DNA of 64,000 bases from an uncultured Lachnospiraceae bacterium (GTDB taxonomy: Bacteria > Bacillota > Clostridia > Lachnospirales > Lachnospiraceae), in the NCBI GenBank assembly GCA_902798585.1, contig CADBXF010000016.1:1-64000 (forward strand). The letters are read 5' to 3'. The notes beneath the pieces are model-generated. The model saw only the letters and a list, made by a program, of their open reading frames with translations, was not told where the DNA came from and searched no databases. Both the position numbers and the translations under genes were made by a program. The stretch's first letter is position 1, and each line of letters starts with the position of its first letter. Shown here piece by piece: positions 31,766-42,400 of the stretch.

Positions 31766-31960
31766 TTAGAGAATTAAACCAAGCAGCTTGTCCAAACCGA
31801 AATCAATCAACTTGATTACTACTCCGAGGATTACGGTAATAACGACTACAGCTGCGGACTCTTTCACCAAAGTGTCACGGCTCGGCCAAATGATTTTCTT
31901 CCACTCCGCTTTCAGATTCTTCCAATGACTCGTCTTCGCAGTCGTGTTAGTCTCGCTCAT
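31766..31960 (-). CDS. secE: Preprotein translocase subunit SecE
   Basis: 64 residues with the conserved cytoplasmic part (LKAEWKKIIWPSRDTLVKES) and a single C-terminal membrane helix (VVVITVILGVVIKLIDFGLD). SecE clamps SecY in the membrane. Single-helix length is typical of Firmicutes. Confidence 0.95.
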   Translation of the reverse strand: MSETNTTAKTSHWKNLKAEWKKIIWPSRDTLVKESAAVVVITVILGVVIKLIDFGLDKLLGLIL

Positions 31961-31983
31961 GACTCATCCTTTCTCCAAGAATC

Positions 31984-32133
31984 TTACTTGGTCTCCTTGT
32001 GTAACGTGTGCTTCTTGCAGAATCTGCAATACTTCTGGGTCTCCATCCTATCCGGATGGTTTTTCTTTTCCTTGGTCGTGTTGTAATTACGCTGCTTGCA
32101 CTCGGTGCACGCCAATGTAATCTTCACTCGCAT
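31984..32133 (-). CDS. rpmG: Ribosomal protein L33
   Basis: 49 residues, ATG 32133 behind GGAGG to the stop at 31984: [20 protein letters not shown], then [15 protein letters not shown]. The C-x2-C...C-x2-C zinc ribbon is present, so this is the Zn-type (C+) form. It is first in the rpmG-secE-nusG operon. Confidence 0.95.
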   Translation of the reverse strand: MRVKITLACTECKQRNYNTTKEKKNHPDRMETQKYCRFCKKHTLHKETK

Positions 32134-32191
32134 AACTCTCACCTCCGTATAAATTTAGGCATAAAAAAAAGACCTCTTCCATAGCCTCACT

Positions 32192-32221
32192 ACTATAGCA
32201 CAATCCCCGACCTAAAGTCAA
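32192..32221 (-). promoter_or_regulatory. Promoter of rpmG-secE-nusG-rplK-rplA
   Basis: On the minus strand TTGACT (32221-32216), 18 bases, TATAGT (32197-32192), about 60 bases before rpmG. Confidence 0.75.
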
Positions 32222-32226
32222 GAAGA

Positions 32227-32261
32227 AATTTCCTGCGCGAAACCTTAGATTCCGCGCAGGA
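32227..32261 (-). terminator. Terminator overlapping the end of the transglutaminase gene
   Basis: TTTCCTGCGCG / CGCGCAGGAAA, 11 bp. The left arm lies inside the last codons, the loop includes the stop codon, and a T-rich tail follows on the minus strand. It also sits just upstream of the rpmG promoter. Confidence 0.8.
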
Positions 32262-34794
32262 AAATCCATGCCAACCGCGTTGCCGCGGATTGCTTCTTCA
32301 AGGTTCTCGACCGAAGCCTCCGATACAGCATTATCGCGCGCTTCCGATCGCTCTTGGTAATCGTGTCACCGCTGAAGGCCGCGCGGTTTCCGGTCTCATA
32401 GAGCCATGCCAGCTCCTCCCGGAATCCGAGCTTTTCAGCAGCCCGCATGCAGTATGCCCGCTCCGTCTCCGTCCCGTTGTGCGCCACTCCGTTCAGCCGG
32501 AACAACTGTCCGATGTCACAACAGATTGCCGCTATCGCATGGCGCGGTGTCGTTCCGAACATGCGGTGTCTTCTCTTCGTGCGGGCATAGGATCTTCGGA
32601 TGAAAGCCAGTGAGACAACACCGGCAAGCACAAGCATGACGCGTAAAATGACAAGCAGGGCGCCGCTGCCGGTCTTCTCTCCGGCATTCTTTCCTCCGCC
32701 CGGCCCGGACGGCCCGTTCCCCCCGGGGGTAGGACTGATTCCATGCGAAAGCTTCGGTGTCGGGCTCACCGCCGGTGTGATACTGCTTGTGATTTTCGGC
32801 GTAACTGTCGGAGTCCCCGCCATGGGCGTCGGCGTCAAAACCGACGGAAGCTTCGGGGTAGGCGTCGGGGTCGGCGTCGGCTTGTCCGACGGCGCGGGGA
32901 GCGAAATCTCCCCGACCATTTTCGCTCTATCGGCAAGATGTCCCGTTCCTCCGAATGTGACTTCCACGGGAAACCAGCCGTACCCACTGATGTAGACCTC
33001 GACCCAGGCATGCGCCGCGCTGTCGGTCACATTGACCGTGACGAACGGAACATATTCATCCTGTGTGACTGACTGGCGCATCGTTATCCGGTCGGATCCT
33101 GCATTTTCCGCGTCCTGATAATCCTCCTCGCGGATAATATAGCCCTCGACGAACCGGGCGGGAATACCCATCGCGCGGAACAGCATGACTGCCGCGCTTG
33201 CGTAATGCATGCAGTAACCTTCCTTGCTTTCGGTCAGGAAGTACATGATGAAGTCGCTGTCTTCCGGCACGGCCTTCGGGGACTTCGTATAGCGATAGTT
33301 GTCGGAGAGCATGTTTCGGACAGCGTCAATCGCATCAAACAGCGGTGCGCCCTCCGGAAGCGGCGCCAGGTCATAAACGCCCTCGCATCGCTTCGGAATA
33401 TCCAGATAACTCGCATACACATAGTCTTCGTACTTCTTAAGCATCAGATCGTAAGCGCTGCTGCCGCGCCTCGGTGTGTGCGAAACATCATACTGGTAGG
33501 CCATGTAGCCCGGCAGCTGATAGGTGTTGTAATAATAGTCGCATTCGTATTCCGCGGCCCCCTCGTCGCCCGGCATCAGGATGCCTTCCGCATTATATGT
33601 TGAGAAGCGCTTTCCGCTGTTCGCATCGACTGCCCCCGCGGTGTCATACGGAACAAAGAGGTACGGCCCAAGGTCCTCCTGCAGTTCAATCTTCATCGTG
33701 GACTGCAAAATCGTAAAGCGACCCCGGTCGGAATTTTCGTTGTTCTGGGCCGTCTGGTACAGAAACGCCGCCAGATCGCGAACGGGGATCTGGGTGATCG
33801 GCGTCGTTGCGTAATTGTGAATGATATCCTCAAGCAGGAACGGATGCTTGTTGGCAGCCTTCCAGTTGGTTCCGTCATAGTCGCCGTAGGCGGCGCCGCG
33901 AAGGTGAACCTCTCCGGCCTCCTTCGGGAGCGTAACCTTCATAACGGTGCTTTTATTATCCCGAACCGAACCGGACCGGGGAATCACTCCGCCGCTCATA
34001 CCGCCCCTGTAGTTCTGCGTGTTTTTTGCTTTTCCGAAGAGGGACGGCATAACCTCCCAGATTTTTTCGCGAAGCGTAATTCTCACCGGATGGTTCACCA
34101 GCCGCTTTTCATAGACATCGCGGGAAATCAGCAGACATGCCGCAAGTCCGAGTGCCGCAAGCACTCCCGCAAACAAAAGCCGGAGTCGCGTGCCGGAACG
34201 CAGCGGCAGCGTGAAGGAATCCTTCGCCATGACGAAATACAGACACAGACATACATAGGCGCAGAGGTAACCCGCCCCGGGGAAAATGTTTGTCGCAACG
34301 CAAATCGCCGGAAAAACCACCGAGAGATTAATCCAGGCAATCGGAGCCAAGCCCTCCGCGGCCAGCATGGAAAGCTCCATCAACAGCGCGACACACGGCA
34401 TCCAGAACAACGCCAGCGCGGCTTCCTCCGCGGAAGCCTCTCCCGATATCTCCAGACTCCACCCGAAATACCGGTTCATCCTGTCGTACAATTCGGTGAG
34501 AAAGCCCCGCATTCCCGCGAGCCAGGATTCCCGCAGCACAAGACATATGACCGCCGTGAAAAGGAGCGGGCTAAGGCGGATGAAGATGCGAAGCGCCCTG
34601 CCCTTTGTAAGGTCAAGCATCAAAACGATAACAAGGCAAACCACCAGCGCCGCAGCCGTCAGCTGCTTCGGAAAATCAAGACCGCTTGCCTCGCACAGAA
34701 TCAGCGGAGGAAGAAAACAGCCGAGCCATGCTGCCGTAACACGAATCCCGGTATTGCACAATACCGATGCAATTGTCTTCTTCGCTCTGACCAT
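32245..34794 (-). CDS. Membrane-bound transglutaminase-like protein (TgpA/DUF3488 type)
   Basis: 849 residues. The N-terminal membrane domain has several helices to about residue 225. A large external region follows. The transglutaminase core shows EGYCMHYASAAVMLFRAMG (Cys), IPARFVEGY and AHAWVEVYISGYGWFPVEVT (His, and Glu where Asp is usual in the third position). A Thr/Pro-rich linker (PTPTPTPTPK repeats, about 640-710), one helix near 730-750 and a cytoplasmic DUF4129-like tail complete it. It is third in the MoxR-DUF58-transglutaminase set. Such sets are common but of unclear biochemistry, perhaps cell-wall or surface protein processing. Confidence 0.9.
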   Translation of the reverse strand: MVRAKKTIASVLCNTGIRVTAAWLGCFLPPLILCEASGLDFPKQLTAAALVVCLVIVLMLDLTKGRALRIFIRLSPLLFTAVICLVLRESWLAGMRGFLTELYDRMNRYFGWSLEISGEASAEEAALALFWMPCVALLMELSMLAAEGLAPIAWINLSVVFPAICVATNIFPGAGYLCAYVCLCLYFVMAKDSFTLPLRSGTRLRLLFAGVLAALGLAACLLISRDVYEKRLVNHPVRITLREKIWEVMPSLFGKAKNTQNYRGGMSGGVIPRSGSVRDNKSTVMKVTLPKEAGEVHLRGAAYGDYDGTNWKAANKHPFLLEDIIHNYATTPITQIPVRDLAAFLYQTAQNNENSDRGRFTILQSTMKIELQEDLGPYLFVPYDTAGAVDANSGKRFSTYNAEGILMPGDEGAAEYECDYYYNTYQLPGYMAYQYDVSHTPRRGSSAYDLMLKKYEDYVYASYLDIPKRCEGVYDLAPLPEGAPLFDAIDAVRNMLSDNYRYTKSPKAVPEDSDFIMYFLTESKEGYCMHYASAAVMLFRAMGIPARFVEGYIIREEDYQDAENAGSDRITMRQSVTQDEYVPFVTVNVTDSAAHAWVEVYISGYGWFPVEVTFGGTGHLADRAKMVGEISLPAPSDKPTPTPTPTPKLPSVLTPTPMAGTPTVTPKITSSITPAVSPTPKLSHGISPTPGGNGPSGPGGGKNAGEKTGSGALLVILRVMLVLAGVVSLAFIRRSYARTKRRHRMFGTTPRHAIAAICCDIGQLFRLNGVAHNGTETERAYCMRAAEKLGFREELAWLYETGNRAAFSGDTITKSDRKRAIMLYRRLRSRTLKKQSAATRLAWIFLRGI

Positions 34795-34845
34795 CTCACT
34801 TCCTCCTTTCCGCAGGATTTCCCGCTGTATTTTGCGTCGGTTGTT

Positions 34846-36054
34846 TTACCCGACATACTCCGTTTCAAAGGTACTGTCAGCGGCGATTCCGAGATCCTCC
34901 GACAGATGTTTCGGCCGCACCGGGACAAAGCGATCACCCGGCGACAGATTTTCCGGCCGTGTGGTGTTCTCTCCGATACCGAAGACCGTCACATTGGCAT
35001 CTGCGCGCATCGCGGCAATTCCGTCCGCCGCTTCCTTCGTAAAGCGGTTGGTAACAAGCAAAATGTTCCGATACCGCTCGTCGGCAAAGCATCCTCCGTA
35101 CGCCTGCACCACGGATGTCCCCTCGTAAGGGCGGATTCCGAACAGCTGGATGAGCACGGCGTCCCACTCCTCCTCTTCGGCCACCCGCATATGCCACGCT
35201 TTGTCGGGTTCGGTCATCCATCCGACATAGAAAATCTGGTGATCCCGAAGCAGTCTCCGCGCAACCGAGGCGACGGTCGTCATCAGCGCATCGTACTGCT
35301 TAGCCGCCTCCCCCGCGGGCAGCGTGCATATATCTGTAAGCAAAAGCACCGAAGTGTCAATCGGAAGCCCGAGTTCCTTCACCATCGTCTCGTCGCGCGC
35401 CGCCGTCAGACCCCAGTGAATCCGGTTCGGGCGGTCACCCGGGCGGTATTCGCGCACGCCGAACAGCTCCGACGGGTCATCGCCGGGGCGCGTCTTGGAG
35501 TATTCTTCCTCCGCAATATAGGCATAGGGATTGGGGCGAACCAGCGTGAGTCCGGCGTCGACAACCGGCGGATAAATGAGAAATTCCGCCGTCGGGGATT
35601 CCACGCGAACCTTCACGCGGAAAAAGCCGAACGGCACTGAGGCGACAACCTTGCGAATCGTCAGCCCGACACGGCCGCAGTGCAGAGAGGAAACCGTGAG
35701 CGGCATCCGGGATACCGATTTGCCGGCGACCGCCGTCATTCCCACGATGTCCTCGGTCACATCCCCGAGAATATCCTGAATGGCAATCTCGGTGTACACG
35801 CACGCACAGGGCAAAATGCTGTAGTTGGTGACGGAGATATGGAACGCAAAAACAGCCCCGCTTTGCACATTCGTTTCATCCGCATGCAGCGAGGCCAGTA
35901 TTTTTCTTCGCATGAGAAGCATACAAACCAGACCGGCCACAGGCAGAGCCAGTCCAAGTACAAAAATGATGACGAAAAATCGCTCCGCGAACATAACCGT
36001 CGAGAAGCCGATTGCTCCCATCACAAGCAAATAACAAATCCAGTTCCAGATCAT
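34846..36054 (-). CDS. DUF58 (von Willebrand-like) protein
   Basis: 402 residues. Two N-terminal membrane helices (about 5-25 and 28-48) are followed by an extracytoplasmic beta domain and then the DUF58 signature FGVREYRPGDRPNRIHWGLT. The C-terminus has a vWA-like stretch, SVLLLTDICTLPAG, with partial MIDAS. DUF58 proteins act with MoxR ATPases as a metal-dependent adaptor. It lies between moxR and the transglutaminase gene with about 50-base gaps, in one operon. Confidence 0.9.
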   Translation of the reverse strand: MIWNWICYLLVMGAIGFSTVMFAERFFVIIFVLGLALPVAGLVCMLLMRRKILASLHADETNVQSGAVFAFHISVTNYSILPCACVYTEIAIQDILGDVTEDIVGMTAVAGKSVSRMPLTVSSLHCGRVGLTIRKVVASVPFGFFRVKVRVESPTAEFLIYPPVVDAGLTLVRPNPYAYIAEEEYSKTRPGDDPSELFGVREYRPGDRPNRIHWGLTAARDETMVKELGLPIDTSVLLLTDICTLPAGEAAKQYDALMTTVASVARRLLRDHQIFYVGWMTEPDKAWHMRVAEEEEWDAVLIQLFGIRPYEGTSVVQAYGGCFADERYRNILLVTNRFTKEAADGIAAMRADANVTVFGIGENTTRPENLSPGDRFVPVRPKHLSEDLGIAADSTFETEYVG

Positions 36055-36099
36055 CCTGTTCCCCCGTCACACTTCCTGCTGCCGTCCGGCCTTCCGCGT

Positions 36100-37092
36100 T
36101 TACGCAAAAATCCTCGGCGGAACAACGCTCGAGAGAACCTGCGCCGCAACGGCCGTCGTGGTGAGATGATTCATTCTGGCCAAAGGCGTCAATACCAGAC
36201 GATGCGCGCCGGTGACCGTAAAGACATTCTCAACATCCTCCGGAATCACATAGTTCCTGCGCGAAAGCATCGCATTAGCCTTCGCCATGGCGATGATTGC
36301 GAGCGACCCGCGGGGGCTGATTCCAAGCGAGAGCATGTCGTGATGACGCGTTGCATCCACAAGCTCGGTGACATAGGTATAGATCCGGTCATCCACATGC
36401 ACCTTCTCGGCCTGCCGGCGAATCACCATCAAATCGCGCGCCGTCATAACCGGTCTTACATCGTCGAGCGGATTGCTCGTGCGACGCTCCTTCAGCATGC
36501 GAACCTCATCGACACCGGTGGGATAACCGATGCTGATGCGAATCATGAAGCGGTCGAGCTGCGAATCGGGAAGCATCTGCGTTCCCGCTGCTCCGACCGG
36601 ATTTTGCGTAGCGATGACAATGAACGGTTCCGGAACCGGGCGGGTGACACCGTCCACCGTGACCGTTCCCTCCTCCATAACCTCCAGAAGCGCGGACTGC
36701 GTCTTCGAGGAGGTTCGGTTGATCTCATCGGCGAGGAAAAGGTTGCACATCACGCAGCCGGGCACATACTCCTGCTGCCCCGTCTCGCGATGATACACCT
36801 GAAACCCGACCACATCCGAGGGCATGACATCGGGTGTAAACTGCATACGGCGATAGTCCATCGCCATCACCTTAGAAAATGCCACGGCGAGCGTCGTCTT
36901 GCCGACGCCGGGCACATCCTCCATCAAAATATGGCCGCCGGCCAGAATCGCCGTCAGCACCGACCGGATTACATGCGGCTTGCCGACCACGGCTTTGCCT
37001 ACTTCCTGCTCCACACGCGACAGCGCATTGTAAATCGACTCCATGTACTGCTCCAGACTCTTCACTTCTCTGTTTTCTCCCGCTTGCGACAT
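36100..37092 (-). CDS. MoxR-family AAA+ ATPase
   Basis: 330 residues with Walker A EDVPGVGKTTLAV, the EINRTSSKTQSALLEVMEEG Walker B region, sensor ATQNPV and the SPRGSLAIIAMAKA C-terminal part. AAA_3-type chaperone. It uses ATP to remodel or insert cofactors into partner proteins, here the DUF58 protein and perhaps the transglutaminase. It is first in the triad. Confidence 0.95.
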   Translation of the reverse strand: MSQAGENREVKSLEQYMESIYNALSRVEQEVGKAVVGKPHVIRSVLTAILAGGHILMEDVPGVGKTTLAVAFSKVMAMDYRRMQFTPDVMPSDVVGFQVYHRETGQQEYVPGCVMCNLFLADEINRTSSKTQSALLEVMEEGTVTVDGVTRPVPEPFIVIATQNPVGAAGTQMLPDSQLDRFMIRISIGYPTGVDEVRMLKERRTSNPLDDVRPVMTARDLMVIRRQAEKVHVDDRIYTYVTELVDATRHHDMLSLGISPRGSLAIIAMAKANAMLSRRNYVIPEDVENVFTVTGAHRLVLTPLARMNHLTTTAVAAQVLSSVVPPRIFA

Positions 37093-37130
37093 CTTACTCC
37101 CTCACTTTCCGAGTGACAAATCTGAAATTC

Positions 37131-37159
37131 AGTATACCACATCGAAGCGGTTTTGAAAA
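37131..37159 (-). promoter_or_regulatory. Predicted promoter of the MoxR triad
   Basis: TTTTCA (37159-37154), 17 bases, TATACT (37136-37131) on the minus strand, about 40 bases before moxR. Confidence 0.55.
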
Positions 37160-37173
37160 GATACCGCCGCACA

Positions 37174-37206
37174 ACAAAAAAGCGGCAGTCCGTTACGGAC
37201 CGCCGC
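37174..37206 (-). terminator. Terminator of the zinc-ribbon gene
   Basis: On the minus strand GCGGCGGTCCG / CGGACTGCCGC with a TAA loop, followed by TTTTTTGTT. Confidence 0.9.
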
Positions 37207-37224
37207 CTACGAATCATCTTAAAA

Positions 37225-37707
37225 TTACTGCTTCAGAATACGGATCTTTCCGATGTAAGGAAGCTCCTTCGCCTTGCCGTTGTTCGCATTCAGAATACCG
37301 ATTACCATGAGGGCAATACAAGCGAGACCGGCAATCCAGAAGATGAAGCCGAGGAACCACGGAAGCACAGCGCCGAAGATGCTTGCAATGGTACCGATTA
37401 CCGCGAGAACCAGACCCTGGTTCGCATGGAACTTCACAAACTTGCTCTGCGGAACCGCAAAATACGCTACCAGGCTCAAAAGCCAGATATACGAAACGAT
37501 TGCCATTCCCTTGTTAGCCTGAATGTCGGCCGGATCCATCGAAGATGTAAAATCAGCCGTATTGTCAATAATTGCGCGTACGTCGAAGCCCTGCTTCGGC
37601 TGTCCCTGACCCGGCTGTACGGGAGCTGCCGCCTGAGGCGCACCGCATACGGGGCAGAACGCAGCACCGTCTTCAAGCTTTGTACCGCATTGATTACAGA
37701 ATGCCAT
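37225..37707 (-). CDS. Zinc-ribbon, DUF4870-type membrane protein
   Basis: 160 residues. The N-terminal zinc ribbon is FCNQCGTKLEDGAAFCPVCG (C-x2-C, C-x2-C). A Pro/Gln-rich linker follows (about 25-45). Three to four hydrophobic segments in the C-terminal half (VSYIWLLSLVAYF, GLVLAVIGTIASIFGAVLP, WFLGFIFWIAGLACIALMV) match DUF4870/TIC20-like proteins. The function is unknown. It is monocistronic with its own promoter and terminator. Confidence 0.85.
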   Translation of the reverse strand: MAFCNQCGTKLEDGAAFCPVCGAPQAAAPVQPGQGQPKQGFDVRAIIDNTADFTSSMDPADIQANKGMAIVSYIWLLSLVAYFAVPQSKFVKFHANQGLVLAVIGTIASIFGAVLPWFLGFIFWIAGLACIALMVIGILNANNGKAKELPYIGKIRILKQ

Positions 37708-37751
37708 AGTCTTTATCCTCCTAGATCGTATTTGTGAGATCTTGCAGTTAG

Positions 37752-37780
37752 AGTATAGTGCATTTCAAATCAAAAGTAAA
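37752..37780 (-). promoter_or_regulatory. Predicted promoter of the zinc-ribbon gene
   Basis: TTTACT (37780-37775), 17 bases, TATACT (37757-37752) on the minus strand. Confidence 0.6.
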
Positions 37781-37841
37781 CCCGCGTTTATAAAAAAACT
37801 CACGGATTTTTCATAATTGTCGGGCAAACATTTCGGATTTA

Positions 37842-39347
37842 TCAGCCGATCGGGTAGAACTCCGAATATTTTTCGCGGAAATAGCGAAGCAGCGGTTCCG
37901 CGGTCGCCTCCCTGCCGCACACGGCCTTAAGAACCTCCTTCGGACAGCGCAGACTTCCGAAGCGGTGAATCTTCTCCGTGAGCCATGCGCGAATCTCGCC
38001 GATGCGTCCCTCCGCCAACAGCGTATCGACGGAGCCGAGGTCCGCCTGCATCGCATCGAGGAACATTCCGTCGTAGATGCTTCCGAGCAGATAGGTCGGG
38101 AAATATCCGAACGACCCGTCGCTCCAATGCATATCCTGCAGGATTCCTTCCGCGTCATTTTGCGGCACAACGCCGAGGTACTCCTTCATTTTGCGATTCC
38201 ACAGCGCCGGCAGCTCCGACACCGGAACGCCCTCACGGAAAATGGCTTTCTCAACCTCATACCGCAGGATGACATGCAGGCAGTAGGTGACCTCGTCCGA
38301 CATCGTCCGAATCATCCCCGCGCGGACATGGTTGATTTCGCGCGCAAAATCCTCGAGGGATATGTCCGCGAACGCCGGGAGAAGTTTTTGTACCTCCGGG
38401 TAAATCGGGCGCCAGAAATTGATGTTTCGCCCGAGTATGTTTTCAAAAAATCTCGACTGGCTCTCATGAATTCCGAGGTAGTCGCACCCGCCCGCAGGGG
38501 TGTTTGCAATCGCGGGGGCGATGTTTTGCTCGAAGATTGCATGTCCGCCCTCATGGATTGCGGAGAACAAGCCGTCGATGGCGTTAGTCTCGTGAAAATG
38601 GTTCGTAATGCGCACATCGGTTCCTCCGGATACCGTCAGCGTAAACGGATGCACGGACTCCGATGTCGTTCCCTTGTTCCAGTCAAAGCCGATGTAGGTC
38701 AGCAGCAGCTTCTGCACTTCCTTCTGCGCATTCACATCGCAGGGCCGCGAAAAGCGGGGATCCTCCGGCTGTTTCACTGCAAGAATGCTGTGTACAAGCG
38801 GCACGAGGCCGTCGCGAAGCTCCGAGAAAATCCGGTCGATTGTCGCCGAATCCATGCCCTTCTCGTAATCGTCGAGCAGAGCATCGTAAATCTCCATCTC
38901 GGGATGCGAGTAGGATTTGATTTCCTTCTGTACCTCAATCATCTTCTCAAGGTGCGGCGCGAAGACAGAGAAATCCGAGGCCTCCTTCGCCTCCTCCCAG
39001 GCGCGCTCCGACTCGGTCGTTATCGCCACGGCTCTCCGGAACACTTCCTCCGGAATGCGGCGGCTGCGCTCCTGGTCCTCCCGCATCTTCGTCACGATAA
39101 ATTTCCAGTTGTCATCGAGAGCCTCCCACTCCCCGGGCTCCGAAATGTCCCGGAGAAGCTCGAAGAGCTCATCGGAATTTCCGAGGCGGAAGCTCTCGGT
39201 GCTGATATAATCCGTCACATCCGCATGCGCATCAAAGCCCTCCCCCGGCATGATGGTCCGCATGTCCCAATACAGCAGTTCATTCAACATCTCGTACCGG
39301 TTCAGCTGCTGTACAATCTCCTTCAGTCTGTCAAATTTCGCACTCAT
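37842..39347 (-). CDS. M32 family (Taq-type) metallocarboxypeptidase
   Basis: 501 residues, normal for M32. The zinc site is AIHEGGHAIFEQN (HExxH), followed by the conserved HESQSRFFEN (third ligand Glu) and a C-terminal ALWNRKMKEYLGV. A coiled N-terminal helical domain precedes them. It removes C-terminal amino acids from peptides in the cytoplasm. No operon partner is evident: the giant surface-protein gene ends 120 bases upstream on the same strand. Confidence 0.95.
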   Translation of the reverse strand: MSAKFDRLKEIVQQLNRYEMLNELLYWDMRTIMPGEGFDAHADVTDYISTESFRLGNSDELFELLRDISEPGEWEALDDNWKFIVTKMREDQERSRRIPEEVFRRAVAITTESERAWEEAKEASDFSVFAPHLEKMIEVQKEIKSYSHPEMEIYDALLDDYEKGMDSATIDRIFSELRDGLVPLVHSILAVKQPEDPRFSRPCDVNAQKEVQKLLLTYIGFDWNKGTTSESVHPFTLTVSGGTDVRITNHFHETNAIDGLFSAIHEGGHAIFEQNIAPAIANTPAGGCDYLGIHESQSRFFENILGRNINFWRPIYPEVQKLLPAFADISLEDFAREINHVRAGMIRTMSDEVTYCLHVILRYEVEKAIFREGVPVSELPALWNRKMKEYLGVVPQNDAEGILQDMHWSDGSFGYFPTYLLGSIYDGMFLDAMQADLGSVDTLLAEGRIGEIRAWLTEKIHRFGSLRCPKEVLKAVCGREATAEPLLRYFREKYSEFYPIG

Positions 39348-39469
39348 TTTTCGTCCTTTCTTCGCGGCCGCGTCTGTCGTGCGAACCGCGCATCGTATTT
39401 TCTCTTTTTCGCCGAAAAGCGGCAGAAGCCATCGCTGACTCCCGCCGCCGTTGTTATTGCTTTTTGTCG

Positions 39470-42400
39470 TTAAACCGTTGCCTGCTCCCGCTCCTCTTCC
39501 TCATCGCGCCTCTTTTTCGCAATCAGGAACAGCGTAGCTGCCGAGAGGAACGCCATCCACCAGATCAGAATCTGGACATCACCCGTCTTCGGAGAATCAG
39601 GAGAAGTCTTCTCCTTGACAATCACGGTGATTCTCACCGGGTCTCCGTCCTTGAACTGTACCGCAAGGCTGTACTCGCCCGGAGGCAGGAGGTCAAGGAA
39701 CTTAGGTAAAATGGTAATCGTGCCCTTCGCGTCAACCTTGTAATCCTCGCCTTCCGTGAGTGCCTTGCCGCCGGATGTCACTCCGTCGAACATCTCAGGG
39801 GTCTTCTCGTCGTCCTGATCTCTGTGGATTACCACTGTCACAGGCTCTTCGGAATCCTTGATGTAGGTCTTCGTGTCGGATCCCTCGGGCTTATATACTC
39901 CCTTCGGATCTTCCTCGGGATCGGTCTTCTTCTTAAGCTTCGGAATAACCTTCTCCTCGGTCTCGCCGCAGATGGTGCAGACGCGGCGTGCAAGTCCCTC
40001 CTCGGTCTCGGTTGCTTCCTTCACAATCTCCCAATCGCTCCAGTCATGCTCCGTCATCGTAATCTTAACGGTGCCCTCGAGGCTCTCGTAGTTGTTCGTA
40101 TCCTCCGGAACAAATGTCCAGTGGTAGGTGCCGGTGCCCTCGCTGAGTTCAACCTCCGTGATGCTCAGCTTGCCGGGCAGCGTCTTGTTGCTTCGTGTAA
40201 TCTCCGCCTTCGCGGGATCCTTCGAATTGTGGACATTTTTCGCCGTAACTTTTCCGATTTCGGGAACTGCCTTCGCAATTACGAACTCCGCCTTGCCGGT
40301 GTAAACCGTATCGGCTGTCTCGCAGACAACCGTCACGATGTAGGTTCCGGCCTCTGTAGGCTTCTCGCCCGGAGGCAGAATGCAGTCCGTGCCGTCCGTC
40401 AATGTGCCGCTGTAGGAGATCGTTACCTTGCTGTTCTCAATCTGCGGGAACTCCGGATCCGGAAGTTCTTCGCCGTAGGTACAGCCCTTCTGATCGACAG
40501 GAAGCTCCTCCGTGTCCTTCTCGGTCACGGTTACGGTTATCGCCTCCGTCTTTCCGACATGGTTCTTGCTGTCGGCAACCGTGACAATCACCTTCACCGT
40601 CCCGGTCTGGCTTCCCGGAATCAGGAAACCGTCGGAATCAATCTGCGCATCCTTCGCGGTCGAACCGTTCGTATCGATGGCAAATGCGACATCGCCGATG
40701 GCATCCTTAACCAAATCGTTCAGATTCACACTGTTGCCGTCATCGGCACTCGTGTTATTTTTCACGGTTCCGCCGTTCACATCGATAACCGCGGGATCGT
40801 TGGCCTTCTTGATGGTGAACTCCGTCTCCGCACTTGCCGAAGCGTGCTCGGAGGTCTCCGGAATCTTCACGCGAACCACATAGTCGCCGGCGTCGGCAGG
40901 CTGTGTCGTCGTGTATTCGGTTCCGTCCTTCCTGCGATACTCAATGACGATTTCGGACGGGGTAACATCCTCCGGCGTGCCGGAAATCTCCGGTCTCGGA
41001 AGCGTATCGCCGTAAGTGATATCCTCCTGCGTAACCTTGATTTCGACATCTTTCTTCGGCGTAACCTTGATGACAATCTTTTCTTCCTTGCCCTTATGGT
41101 TTTCGCTGTCCGCAATCTTCACGATCACGGTGACTTCACCGATTTCGCTTCCCGGAACAAGATTTCCCTTCTCATCGATCATCGCTCCGCCGGCGGTCGA
41201 ATCCTCCTTGTCAATCGTAAAGGAGACATCGCCCTCGGCGCCCTCGACAAACTGATTCAGATCAATCTTGTGATCGTCGTCGGGCTGTGTATTTACCGTT
41301 ACCTCGTTGTCCTTACCGTCAGTGGAAATCACGGCAGGATCCTTGGCCTTCGTAATCTCGAAGTCTGCCGTCGCGGTACCGCTCTTGTAATTCTTCGTCT
41401 CGCCGACAGTCACACGAACCGTGTACTTACCGGCGTCGGTGGGAACCTCTTCCGTATAGGTGTCGTCTCCGGCACCCTGTACCTTGTACTCTTTCTTGAC
41501 AATCGCGCCGTCACCGGGGTTGTCGCTGACAACCGGAGTCGGAAGCGTCTCGCCGTATTCGCAGCCCTCCTGCGTCACCGAAGGCGTGATTTCCGCCTTG
41601 GTTATCGTGAGGGTTCCGGGCTCATAGGTAACCTCGTAATTGCCCTGAACTGCATCACCGGTCGGCTTGATTACATACTCTCCGACATCGAGCGTCGAAA
41701 CCTCGCCGTCCTCGCAGGCAACCGTAAACGACAGCGGATTCTCGCCGTCAACAAGTCCCGTAATCTCGGTCTCGTACTCGGGAGCGTTGCTTCCGTACGG
41801 AACGGAATCGTTCTTCGCACGAACCGTTGCTTTTGCGCGTCCGATTGTGAATTCCTTCGCAATCTCGGTTCCGCACACATCGTCGGTCTCGGGCACGGTG
41901 ACAATCACGCGGTAGTCTCCCGCATCCTTCGGCGTTGTGCCTTCCGGAAGGTCGACATACTCACCCGTCGCGTCCTTCTTCTGATACTTCACTTCCGGCG
42001 TTGCGCCGTCGGCTACACCGGTAATCACAGGCTCTGCCGGCTGACCGTCGTAAGTCTTGTCGAAGATGCTTACCGTCGTCTCATTCGGCTCCTTGTCGAG
42101 CACCGTGATTGTAATCTTCTTCGGCTCCTCCGGATTCGACGCAAAATGGTTGTCGTCACCGGCAGCTGCCGCAACAATCGTAATCACCGTTCCGGGCGCA
42201 ACATCGGACGAAACCGTCACGGTGCCGTCCTCTGCCACGGTAACACCCTCAATCGGGGTCTCCGCGGAAAATGTCACAGCGCCGTCATTGTCCTTCACGT
42301 TGTCGGCTACCGAAACCGTTCCTCCGCGCACGACCTCCTCCTCGGGTGTCGTTACGGTAAGTCCGTTCTCCGCCTTCTTGATGGTGAACGCCTTGACAAC

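Noticed and set aside
33817..35640. A 607-codon plus-strand frame
   Set aside because: It lies across the transglutaminase and DUF58 genes on the other strand and lacks any domain.
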